From NCBI GenBank assembly GCA_013415575.1, contig JAAEES010000101.1, forward strand, positions 1-5,290: a DNA stretch of 5,290 nt, written 5' to 3'. Below are positions 1-5,290 of the stretch, piece by piece. Source of the DNA: Methanomicrobiales archaeon. GTDB lineage: Archaea > Halobacteriota > Methanomicrobia > Methanomicrobiales > Methanospirillaceae. How positions within the stretch are numbered: position 1 is the stretch's first letter; every line of letters begins with the position of its first letter. Below the pieces are notes generated by a model that worked only from the letters and a program-made list of their open reading frames with translations, did not search any database and had not been told where the DNA came from. A program made the position numbers and the translations under genes.

Positions 1-11
1 CCAGAGAAAAG

Positions 12-818
12 ATGACGACGTCTGAAGAATTCAGGTTGAAAATCACCAAATTCTACCACTCCCACCGCCGGGACCTTCCCTGGAGGGATACCACCGATCC
101 CTACCAGATTCTGGTCTCCGAGATCATGCTCCAGCAGACGCAGGTGGAACGGGTCAGGGATAAATATGCCCGCTTCCTCAGCCGGTTCCCCGATGTTGAA
201 TCCCTTGCCCGGGCCACGGTCGAAGAGGTGCTCGGCGAATGGCAGGGTCTCGGGTACAACCGGCGGGCGCTTGCCCTGAAAAAAGCAGCCGTGGAGATCG
301 TGGAACGGTTCGGGGGCATTCTTCCTGACGATGAAAAAAACCTCCGGAGCCTGCCCGGTGTCGGCCCGTATACCGCTGCGGCTATCCTCGCCTTCGCCTT
401 CAACCGGCCGGTGGTGCTGATCGAGACCAATATCAGGCGGGTGTTCATCCACTGCTTCTTCAGGGATCGGACAGGTGTGTCGGATGAGGAGATCCTTCCC
501 CTCATTCAGCAGACCCTGGACCGGGAGCATCCCCGCGAGTGGTATAATGCTCTGATGGACTATGGCTGGCACCTGGGAACCACGATTGAGAATCCGAACC
601 GGAGGAGCAGGCACTATTCACGGCAGGCACCATTTGAAGGCTCGAACAGGCAGCTCCGGGGAAAAATTCTCCGCATGCTGGTGGATGGCGGAGAACTGGA
701 GACCGGGGATCTCTGCAGGAACCTGGACCTTCCCGCATCGGCAGTCGACACGGTGCTCAGCCAGCTCGAGACTGAGGGATTCATCATCAGGGAAGGCGAC
801 CGGGTAAGAATTGTCTGA
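12..818 (+). CDS. MutY-like A/G-specific adenine DNA glycosylase (HhH-GPD), cluster-less, with C-terminal winged-helix-like tail
   Basis: This 268-residue protein is predicted to be a base-excision-repair glycosylase of the HhH-GPD superfamily, closest to MutY, which removes adenine mispaired with 8-oxoguanine. Visible motifs are RDLPWR (20-25), SEIMLQQTQV (36-45) with the catalytic Glu at 37, GLGYNRRA (79-86), and the helix-hairpin-helix LPGVGPYTAAAI (114-125). Tyr120 sits where MutY-type enzymes carry Ser or Tyr and endonuclease III carries its catalytic Lys. The position of the second catalytic residue reads LIETNIRRV, so Glu138 replaces the usual Asp. The four cysteines of the [4Fe-4S] loop are absent: there is no Cys between 148 and 235. 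The NUDIX-like C-terminal domain of full MutY (about 350 residues) is also missing. Residues 213-268 look instead like a small winged helix. The ATG at 12 gives the expected N-terminus, but only 11 bases lie upstream, so no promoter can be judged. It converges on the cobalamin operon and has no evident link to it. Family assignment is firm; exact substrate is inferred. Confidence 0.9.
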   Translation: MTTSEEFRLKITKFYHSHRRDLPWRDTTDPYQILVSEIMLQQTQVERVRDKYARFLSRFPDVESLARATVEEVLGEWQGLGYNRRALALKKAAVEIVERFGGILPDDEKNLRSLPGVGPYTAAAILAFAFNRPVVLIETNIRRVFIHCFFRDRTGVSDEEILPLIQQTLDREHPREWYNALMDYGWHLGTTIENPNRRSRHYSRQAPFEGSNRQLRGKILRMLVDGGELETGDLCRNLDLPASAVDTVLSQLETEGFIIREGDRVRIV

Positions 819-841
819 ATAGGGATGAGAAAAGATATGAG

Positions 842-867
842 TGCCCGGTAATGAGGCTGGCCGGGCA
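842..867 (-). terminator. Possible hairpin terminator between convergent genes
   Basis: A 7-bp GC-rich inverted repeat (TGCCCGG at 842-848, CCGGGCA at 861-867) encloses a 12-nt loop. Read on the - strand it is followed by the T-rich stretch ATCTTTTCT, so it could end transcripts from the cobalamin operon or the small membrane gene. The T tract is short, and archaeal termination does not require a hairpin, so this is tentative. The rest of 819-969 shows no ORF, RNA gene or repeat of note, only short GC-rich palindromic pieces around 908-950. Confidence 0.3.
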
Positions 868-969
868 GCTGGAAAAGGATGATTCCCGGACGGGTTCAAT
901 CATGACCCCGGATCCTGATCCCGCAATCCGGGAATTCCGGACGATATCCTGGCCGGGCAGGTCCCCGGT

Positions 970-1149
970 CTACCCCCTCAGGAAATAGCCGATCGCGATG
1001 AGCAGGAGCCCGGTGTAGAACATAAGCGCCCAGGGCCACGAGAAGCCAGGGTCGATAGTGGCAAACCCCTTGAGGTCCTGCAGCAGCACAAGGACGAACC
1101 CTGCCACGAAACAGAGCAGGCTGAGCTGTTTCTTTGTCGCTTTCTCCAT
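970..1149 (-). CDS. Small two-helix membrane protein, unrecognised
   Basis: An ATG at 1149 opens a 59-residue frame ending in TAG at 970. The N-terminus is short and basic (MEKATKK). Two hydrophobic segments follow, at about residues 9-25 (LSLLCFVAGFVLVLLQ) and 39-57 (PWALMFYTGLLLIAIGYFL), separated by a polar loop with D25, K27, D33 and P34. The protein ends in Arg-Gly. This predicts a hairpin in the cytoplasmic membrane with both ends inside. A GGAGAG ribosome site lies 6 nt upstream (1156-1161) and a TATA-like box further up, both supporting a real gene. It follows cbiE by 68 bp on the same strand, so it may be co-transcribed, expressed from its own promoter, or both. I do not recognise the family. 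A cobalt or corrinoid role would be guesswork, because two-helix microproteins commonly act as accessory subunits of unrelated complexes. Confidence 0.75.
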   Translation of the reverse strand: MEKATKKQLSLLCFVAGFVLVLLQDLKGFATIDPGFSWPWALMFYTGLLLIAIGYFLRG

Positions 1150-1155
1150 TCTGGT

Positions 1156-1161
1156 CTCTCC
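1156..1161 (-). promoter_or_regulatory. Ribosome binding site of the small membrane gene
   Basis: On the - strand GGAGAG stands 6 nt before the ATG at 1149 in an A-rich context. This is a good archaeal Shine-Dalgarno match and helps separate this short frame from chance ORFs. Confidence 0.6.
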
Positions 1162-1196
1162 TTTTATTTCTCCTGAAAGAGGGTATGCAGTGCTCC

Positions 1197-1206
1197 CTTA
1201 TATTCC
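1197..1206 (-). promoter_or_regulatory. Candidate archaeal TATA box for the small membrane gene
   Basis: The - strand reads GGAATATAAG, an A/T core in otherwise GC-rich DNA in the gap after cbiE. Its centre lies about 52 nt before the ATG at 1149. Initiation about 25 nt downstream would therefore give a leader of roughly 25 nt that includes the GGAGAG site. No clear BRE is seen. This suggests the small gene can be expressed independently of the cobalamin operon. Confidence 0.4.
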
Positions 1207-1217
1207 TTCAGGGAAAA

Positions 1218-1811
1218 TCAGGCGCGATTTCCGGGAAATCTGCCCACAAATACCGAGAAGAGGCGCGAGTGCGGGACAGGCGGGTCTAAAACCGTCCCCA
1301 TTGTGATACGCTCTTCCGGGTACCCGAGATCCTCGCACAGGGCGACTGAGATCTCCTCCCCGCTCTCCCCGATCGCTTCGCAGAGAGCGGGGATGCTGAA
1401 CTTCGGGTCTGCAATGATGAAGACGGTGTTCCCCTGGTCCAGGGCCTTCGCGATAGTGGCAAATACCGGCCCGTGATCCTTCCCATGTGCCCGGACCACC
1501 ACAACATCCTCGAGGGGGATAGCGAGCCGTGATGCCGCCAGCTGGAGCGAGGAGATTCCCGGGATGATCTCCCCTCCCAGGTACCCGAGACCGGCAAGCA
1601 TCGGGTCACCGGTAGAGAGCACCACGGCGTGGTCCGGAACCGAGAGCGAGGAGAAATCGGCAATGACCTGCACCTCGCATCCTTCCGGGACAAACCGGGC
1701 TGCCAGTTCGATCGCCCTCTTTGAGCCCATGACCAGGGTCGCACCGGTGATGGCCCGGATAGCCTCTTCGGTGAGCATTCCCGGTCCGCACCCGACGCCG
1801 ATAACTTTCAT
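1218..1811 (-). CDS. cbiE: Cobalt-precorrin-7 C5-methyltransferase CbiE
   Basis: This cytoplasmic SAM-dependent tetrapyrrole methylase (197 residues) adds the C5 methyl late in corrin-ring synthesis. It partners CbiT, which methylates C15 and decarboxylates the C12 acetate. The family signature is in order: GVGCGPG (5-11) at the N-terminus, GSKRA (29-33), STGDPMLAGLG (66-76) in the SAM site, PGISSLQ (84-90), and AHGKD (107-111). The length matches stand-alone CbiE. There is no CbiT domain, unlike bacterial CobL fusions, so CbiT must be encoded elsewhere. The stretch between STGDP and PGISS is shorter than in many bacterial CbiE proteins. The start at ATG 1811 is chosen because its A overlaps the cbiD stop (ATGA) and it places GVGCGPG at the usual distance; a longer in-frame reading to 1874 would add an unrelated tail inside cbiD. 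It is the last cobalamin gene of the operon. Confidence 0.93.
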   Translation of the reverse strand: MKVIGVGCGPGMLTEEAIRAITGATLVMGSKRAIELAARFVPEGCEVQVIADFSSLSVPDHAVVLSTGDPMLAGLGYLGGEIIPGISSLQLAASRLAIPLEDVVVVRAHGKDHGPVFATIAKALDQGNTVFIIADPKFSIPALCEAIGESGEEISVALCEDLGYPEERITMGTVLDPPVPHSRLFSVFVGRFPGNRA

Positions 1812-2839
1812 CCCGAATCCCCCAGGATGATTCCGCTCCTGTCGATCACCACGACCCTCAGTCCCGGATAGCACTCTTTCCCCTTCCGGAAGGCCTCTGC
1901 CATCTTCTGCTCAAACTCCGGTGCAGATGACAGCTCCTCCACGGTCATGCACCCGGTCCCGTCCAGGATACCGGGATCGAGGAACCTGAGGATGAGCCCC
2001 GGGAGCCCGCAGAGTATCACATCACTGTCAGCACCCGGGAGGGCTTCGTGCAGTTTCGCCCCGGCAAGGACTGCTTCGTGATCAGGGAAGAGAAGACGGG
2101 AGAAGCGGAGGCCGATCCTTCCGGTGGTCAGGACCGCCCGTTCGGCGTTCCTGACCCGCTCTGCGACCGATTCGGAGAGGTGATCGTCCCATGGCTCCAC
2201 GAGCCCGGTCGTCCCGAGAATGGAGATTCCTCCCCCGATCCCGACTTTCGGGTTGAGTGTCGATGCACCCACCCGGGCTCCGTCAGGGATGGAGAGCATG
2301 ACCCGTGCCCCCTCAAGCCCGGTTTCCGAAAGCGCCTCCTCCAGGGCGGCAAAGATGCAGTCCCGTGCCGGTGTGCTGATGGCAGGCTCCCCGGTGAAGT
2401 GCCGGGGAGTGTCGCGGACGAACCGGCCGATTCCTTCTCCAGGGATCAGCTCCGGTCCGATAGCCTTCGCGGTGCACTCCGCCACAAAGAGGATCCCGGC
2501 GGTGGCATCGGACGGATAATCGCCGGCATACTTCCGGCACGCTGCCCGGCCCGCAGCACCCGCCACCGGAACGGTGACGGTAAGCCCGCAGGGGATGACC
2601 ACCTCCACCGAGTCAACCGGCCGGAGCGTGGAGAGGATGGCTGCCTTGCAGCAGGCGGCAGCGGTGGTTCCGGTGGTAAACCCCCGTTTCAGGATAGTGC
2701 CGGATGACGTGAGCACGGCGAGACCGTCCCTGACCATCGAGAGCTCGTCCCGTCCTGCGGCAGCCCTGACCCAGGAGTCAGGGTAGGTAAATCCGGTGAC
2801 CGGGTCGGTGATTGGATCTTCAGGACTGGCGTTGTGCAT
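1808..2839 (-). CDS. cbiD: Cobalt-precorrin-5B C1-methyltransferase CbiD
   Basis: CbiD methylates C1 of cobalt-precorrin-5B to give cobalt-precorrin-6A, using SAM, in the anaerobic pathway. Its fold is unrelated to the other methylases. The 343-residue product shows DPVTGFTYPDSWV (12-24), the hallmark LKRGFTTGTTAAACCKAA (50-67), KYAGDYPSDATAG (103-115), and NPKVGIGGGISILGTTG (196-212). The last motif leads into VEPW, as expected. CbiD marks the cobalt-early (anaerobic) route. The start is placed at ATG 2839, giving a 20-nt overlap with cbiC; ATG 2851 would add only four residues and cannot be excluded, and neither has a strong ribosome site. The open frame continues to 3058, but that extra stretch is Ser/Pro/Arg-rich and lies inside cbiC, so it is rejected. 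The gene ends in an ATGA overlap with cbiE, suggesting coupled translation. Confidence 0.95.
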   Translation of the reverse strand: MHNASPEDPITDPVTGFTYPDSWVRAAAGRDELSMVRDGLAVLTSSGTILKRGFTTGTTAAACCKAAILSTLRPVDSVEVVIPCGLTVTVPVAGAAGRAACRKYAGDYPSDATAGILFVAECTAKAIGPELIPGEGIGRFVRDTPRHFTGEPAISTPARDCIFAALEEALSETGLEGARVMLSIPDGARVGASTLNPKVGIGGGISILGTTGLVEPWDDHLSESVAERVRNAERAVLTTGRIGLRFSRLLFPDHEAVLAGAKLHEALPGADSDVILCGLPGLILRFLDPGILDGTGCMTVEELSSAPEFEQKMAEAFRKGKECYPGLRVVVIDRSGIILGDSG

Positions 2840-3494
2840 GGTGCTCGGCATGGATGGTGATGATCTCGTTGATGGCGGCAACGGCGACCGGGGTTCCTCC
2901 GCGGGTCCCCTCGTTGGAGATGGAAGGGACCGGCAGGGTCCGGAGCTCTGCCTTTGATTCCGCCGCCTTAACAAAACCGACCGGAGTCCCGATGACCAGG
3001 GCCGGATGCGAGCCTTCCCGGACCAGATCGCAGACCGCAAGGAGGGCTGAGGGGGCATTTCCGATCACCACGATCGCCCCGTCCAGGCAATCGGCGAGGG
3101 CAAGGATTCCGGCCCTGCTCCGGGTAATACCCCGGGATGCCGCTTCTTCCTCTCCGAAGTCGAGAGCGCAGATAACCTGGCTCCGGTGCCCCTTCTTCTG
3201 GATCCCGACCTGCACCATCCGGATGTCGGTGATGATGGGGGCTCCCTGTTCAAGGGCGGTGAGACCCGCAACGACCGGGTCATGGCAGAACCGGAGGAGA
3301 CCGGCCATGGCAAAGTCCCCGACCGCGACCGAGCACCGCTGCCGGATCCGGTCCTCGAAGTCCCGGTCCCCGATAATCTCCCGGGCAAGGGTCCTGCTGG
3401 TCTTCGATATCTCGTAGGCCTCGGCGGTTGTTGCGCCAAGATCAGTATACGTATTTCCGGTGGTATCCCCGCGGGGTGATGATCCCTTTGACAT
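2820..3494 (-). CDS. cbiC: Cobalt-precorrin-8 methylmutase CbiC
   Basis: CbiC moves the methyl group from C11 to C12 of cobalt-precorrin-8, forming cobyrinic acid, the last ring-forming step. The 224-residue protein carries TDLGATTAEAYEIS (17-30), ALEQGAPIITDIRMVQVGI (80-98), GNAPSAL (145-151), GTPVGFVKAAESK (169-181) and NEGTRGGTPVAVA (194-206), covering the whole family domain. The region where bacterial CobH/CbiC has a conserved His (in a context like IHATGD) reads RQRCSVAVGD (51-60), so the His is missing. The start is ATG 3494: no ATG, GTG or TTG occurs between it and the conserved TDLG, and GGAGG stands 10 nt upstream. This makes a 53-nt overlap with cbiH and gives a 14-residue polar N-terminal extension. 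The 3' end overlaps cbiD by 20 nt. Product assignment is firm. Confidence 0.94.
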   Translation of the reverse strand: MSKGSSPRGDTTGNTYTDLGATTAEAYEISKTSRTLAREIIGDRDFEDRIRQRCSVAVGDFAMAGLLRFCHDPVVAGLTALEQGAPIITDIRMVQVGIQKKGHRSQVICALDFGEEEAASRGITRSRAGILALADCLDGAIVVIGNAPSALLAVCDLVREGSHPALVIGTPVGFVKAAESKAELRTLPVPSISNEGTRGGTPVAVAAINEIITIHAEHHAQRQS

Positions 3495-4212
3495 CCTCTC
3501 CGTTCCTCCAGATCCTTGTCTCTTCGCCTCCCACGATGACCGTGGTATGCATGTCCACACGCTCTTCCACTGCGGCAACCTCCCCAAGGGTGGTGATCAC
3601 CGCTTCCTCACCTTCCCGGCAGGCATTCCGCACGATACCGATCGGGGTTGACGGCGACCGGTATGCCCCGGCTATCTCCATGGCCAGGGCAAAGTTGTGG
3701 GGACGCCCCCTGCTCTTCGGGTTGTAGAGAACCACCGGCACTCCCATGGAGAACGCGGCATGGAGCCGCCGCTCGATCACCTCGAGCGGGGTCAGGAGAT
3801 CCGAGAGGCTGATGGTGGCAAAATCCCCGGAGAGGGGTGAGCCGAGGATCGATGCAGCGGCCTGGGAAGCAGTGATTCCCGGGACGACCTCCCAGGGGAT
3901 ATCGAACCCCTCGTGCTCGAGGATCTCGAGCACGATTCCTGCCATGCCGTAAATGCCGGCATCGCCCCCGCTCACCATGGCTACCGGTGCTTCACGGGCA
4001 AGCTCGATCGATCGTCTCGCCCGTTCCACCTCCTTTCCCATCGAGCTCGTGATCACCTTCTTTCCCGCAATGAGCGGGCCAAGCTGGTCCAGGTAGGTGT
4101 CATTGCCGATGATGTACTCGGCCTGCTCCAGTACCTCCCGGGCCCGCCCGGTGAGCTGTCCGGGACTCCCGGGACCGATTCCCACGATGGCAAGCCTACC
4201 TTGCGATGGCAA
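3442..4212 (-). CDS. cbiH: Cobalt-factor III / precorrin-3B C17-methyltransferase CbiH (ring contraction)
   Basis: CbiH methylates C17 and contracts the macrocycle with formation of the delta-lactone, yielding cobalt-precorrin-4. The 256-residue product has the class III tetrapyrrole-methylase layout: GIGPG (11-15), GNDTYLDQL (36-44), MGKEVERA (58-65), SGGDAGIYG (81-89) in the SAM site, VVPGITAS (109-116), LSDLLTP (136-142), and YNPKSRGRPH (163-172). The last two are typical of CobJ/CbiH rather than CbiF or CbiL. Length is normal. The start is TTG at 4212: an in-frame TGA lies 18 nt upstream with no ATG or GTG between, the next GTG would cut into GIGPG, and AGGAGGGG stands 6 nt before the TTG. 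It overlaps cbiG by 17 nt and cbiC by 53 nt. Confidence 0.94.
   Translation of the reverse strand: MPSQGRLAIVGIGPGSPGQLTGRAREVLEQAEYIIGNDTYLDQLGPLIAGKKVITSSMGKEVERARRSIELAREAPVAMVSGGDAGIYGMAGIVLEILEHEGFDIPWEVVPGITASQAAASILGSPLSGDFATISLSDLLTPLEVIERRLHAAFSMGVPVVLYNPKSRGRPHNFALAMEIAGAYRSPSTPIGIVRNACREGEEAVITTLGEVAAVEERVDMHTTVIVGGEETRIWRNGEDVKGIITPRGYHRKYVY
3495..3509 (-). promoter_or_regulatory. Ribosome binding site deciding the cbiC start
   Basis: On the - strand, inside the cbiH coding region, GGAGG (3505-3509) stands 10 nt before the ATG at 3494, with a second purine run GGAGAGG abutting the ATG. Together with the lack of any later start before the conserved domain, it fixes the cbiC start and hence the long overlap. 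Confidence 0.6.
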
Positions 4213-4985
4213 CGGTGACCCCTCCTCTCAGCAGCTTTGGCAGCACCAGTTCTTTCCGCTTCGATACCGCGAGTGCACAGGGTTCGGCGACCCCGGCAAG
4301 TCCGAGACGTGATGCACCCGACGGAGAGATCCCCGGATGGCAGTTGATGGTCCGGTCATCGAGGAAGATCAACGGCCGCCCGAGGGCACGGACCGCGGCA
4401 TATATCCCCTGTTCGTGGGATTTCCTGACCGTCGTGGCGTATACGAACACCTCATCGGGTTTCACCCCGGCGGTATCGAGCCCGGTGCGGACCGCTTCCT
4501 CAACCGCACCGGCCGATACCCCTTTCCGGCACCCGACTCCAACGCCATACTCGCCATCAGCGACCAGGAAGGCGACGTCCGGCCCGCCGATCACCAGGGC
4601 AGGGCCTGAAAGCGAGTACACCCCCGCCGATCCATCGAGGAAAGCGGCGTTCACCGCTTTTGATGACTCACGGTTGACCAGGTCGTATACTCCGGACGCG
4701 GCAATCCCTTCAACAGAGGGAACACCTGCCCGTTCGGTCGCCGTGGTGATGACCGGGATGGTCCCGAGGGGTGCAAGCTCCCTGGCTAGAGCATTCCCGC
4801 CGTGGTGCCCGCCGATCAGGGGGATGGCAAATACCGGTCGACATGACGGCGATAATCTGGGAATACCGCCCGAAGGCCTCCCGGAACGCTGCAGGGGTAT
4901 ATTCGATGAGGTCAGCAGAGAGGCATCCTGCAATCTGGCGGGCCGCATCGTAAAACCGCGGGAGATAGATGACCGCTCTCGTCAT
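4196..4985 (-). pseudogene. cbiG: Cobalt-precorrin-5A hydrolase CbiG, broken by an internal frameshifting deletion
   Basis: CbiG opens the delta-lactone of cobalt-precorrin-5A and releases acetaldehyde. Two frames are needed to read it. The first runs from ATG 4985 (MTRAVIYLPRFYDAARQ...) through YSQIIAVMSTGI, ending at 4830, and then goes out of frame. The second resumes at 4831 with FAIPLIGGHHGGNALAREL and runs to TAG 4196. It contains ITTATERAGVPSVE, the CbiG C-terminal signature GVGVGCRKGVSAGA, and SRLGLAGVAEPCAL. In intact CbiG, TGI is followed by roughly 25 residues of the type VVRxIAPLLxxKxxDPAVVVVD before FAIPL; these are absent here. The two pieces total about 263 residues instead of an inferred 290. 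The ATG at 4985 overlaps the cbiF stop (ATGA), so the start is secure. Alternatives are an intact gene with a sequencing or assembly error, or two split polypeptides. A programmed frameshift would not restore the missing core. Confidence 0.85.
4219..4226 (-). promoter_or_regulatory. Ribosome binding site deciding the TTG start of cbiH
   Basis: AGGAGGGG on the - strand, within the 3' end of cbiG, lies 6 nt before TTG 4212. It is among the best Shine-Dalgarno matches in the operon and supports a non-ATG start for cbiH. Because it sits downstream of the cbiG break, cbiH could still be initiated if cbiG translation fails. Confidence 0.6.
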
Positions 4986-5290
4986 GAGTAGAGCACCGAC
5001 CTCCGGTGGCCTGCATCGGCAGGATCGATCACCCCGCCCACGACCAGGAGGGCGGACCTGGTAATTCCTGCAGCACGGGCCTTCTCTGCGATATCACAAA
5101 TGGACCCCCGGATCACCTTCTCATCCGGCCAGCTGGCATGGTATATTACCGCTGCCGGAGTCGAAGGGGGACGCCTGAGCTTTGCGATGATCTCATCGAT
5201 CCTGTCGGCACCGAGAAAGAAGACCAGGGTGGCGGTGTGGGTGGAGAGCTCCGGGATCTCATCCCGCTCAAGCGTCTTTCCAGCCGGCCG
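4982..5290 (-). CDS. cbiF: Cobalt-precorrin-4 C11-methyltransferase CbiF, C-terminal part (N-terminus beyond the window)
   Basis: The last 102 residues of a tetrapyrrole methylase are visible; the gene enters from the right edge in frame with base 5290. CbiF transfers a methyl group to C11 of cobalt-precorrin-4, giving cobalt-precorrin-5A, the substrate of CbiG. The segment shows RPAGKT at the edge, STHTATLVFFLGADRIDEI, the conserved TPAAVIYHASWPDEKVIRG, DIAEKARAAGITRSALLVVG, and a terminal RRSVLYS matching the RSxLY end usual in CbiF/CobM. The SAM-binding N-terminal lobe lies outside the window, so the start cannot be given. The TGA stop overlaps the cbiG ATG by 4 nt. Assignment to CbiF over CbiH or CbiL rests on the SWPDEK motif and the terminus, and fits the gene order. 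Confidence 0.9.
   Translation of the reverse strand, partial: RPAGKTLERDEIPELSTHTATLVFFLGADRIDEIIAKLRRPPSTPAAVIYHASWPDEKVIRGSICDIAEKARAAGITRSALLVVGGVIDPADAGHRRSVLYS

Noticed and set aside
12..818. Endonuclease III or a thymine/uracil mismatch glycosylase instead of a MutY relative
   Set aside because: The hairpin motif has Tyr rather than the catalytic Lys, and EIMLQQTQV with Glu37 and GLGYNRRA are MutY-type. Altered substrate range still remains possible because of Glu138.
1150..1217. Cobalamin riboswitch or other structured RNA next to the cbi genes
   Set aside because: The gap is only 68 bp, lies downstream of the operon, and shows no B12-box-like element. The operon's leader is outside the window.
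1058..1306. 82-residue + strand frame crossing the small membrane gene, the gap and the end of cbiE
   Set aside because: It cuts across two genes on the other strand, has no domain or ribosome site, and is less convincing than the - strand frame with GGAGAG and membrane helices.
2048..2707. 219-residue + strand frame opposite cbiD
   Set aside because: Its composition (Gly/Arg/Asp/Pro-rich, no fold signature) and complete overlap with conserved CbiD motifs mark it as a shadow.
2840..3058. N-terminal extension of CbiD (416 residues in total)
   Set aside because: The extra residues are Ser/Pro/Arg-rich and lie within cbiC. The known CbiD N-terminus (DPVTGF.YP) begins shortly after ATG 2839.
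2812..3417. 201-residue + strand frame opposite cbiC
   Set aside because: Shadow of cbiC, with Arg/Ser/Pro-rich low-complexity translation and no supporting ribosome site seen.
4820..4850. Programmed ribosomal frameshift in cbiG
   Set aside because: There is no slippery heptamer or strong downstream structure that I can see, and shifting frame would not restore the missing conserved residues.
4206..4991. 261-residue open frame on the + strand opposite cbiG
   Set aside because: It is Ser/Thr/Pro/Arg-rich with no recognisable domain, and is the expected antisense shadow of GC-rich coding DNA. The - strand carries clear CbiG motifs.

Overview
The window looks like a piece of a GC-rich euryarchaeal genome, most likely a methanogen of the Methanomicrobiales type. 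This is inferred from three things: CbiC and CbiD are of the archaeal form, the genes carry GGAGG-type ribosome sites and TATA-like promoters, and methanogens depend on corrinoids. No taxonomic marker gene is present, so the genus is not claimed.

Layout. On the + strand, 12-818 encodes a MutY-like adenine DNA glycosylase. It lacks the iron-sulfur cysteines and the NUDIX domain, has Glu in place of the catalytic Asp, and ends in a winged-helix-like tail. Everything else is on the - strand and converges on it: a tight cobalamin (anaerobic, cobalt-early pathway) operon in the order cbiF (partial, runs off the right edge) - cbiG - cbiH - cbiC - cbiD - cbiE, followed by a 59-residue two-helix membrane protein at 970-1149. 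The 819-969 gap between the converging genes holds only a possible hairpin terminator.

How the genes work together. CbiH contracts the ring and methylates C17. CbiF methylates C11, CbiG opens the lactone and releases acetaldehyde, and CbiD methylates C1. CbiE, with CbiT supplied from elsewhere, completes C5/C15 methylation, and CbiC moves the C11 methyl to C12 to give cobyrinate. Every neighbouring pair in the operon overlaps (4, 17, 53, 20 and 4 nt), which points to translational coupling. CbiT, CbiJ and CbiL are not in the window.

The main anomaly is cbiG. Its reading frame breaks near 4830, exactly where about 25 core residues of the CbiG N-terminal domain should be, and the breakpoint lies in a short motif that fits a direct-repeat deletion or an assembly collapse. 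Other points worth a second look are the active-site substitutions in the MutY homolog, the missing conserved His in CbiC, the 53-nt cbiH/cbiC overlap, and the unrecognised membrane microprotein at the operon's end. I found no new multi-gene system, CRISPR array, mobile element or RNA gene.
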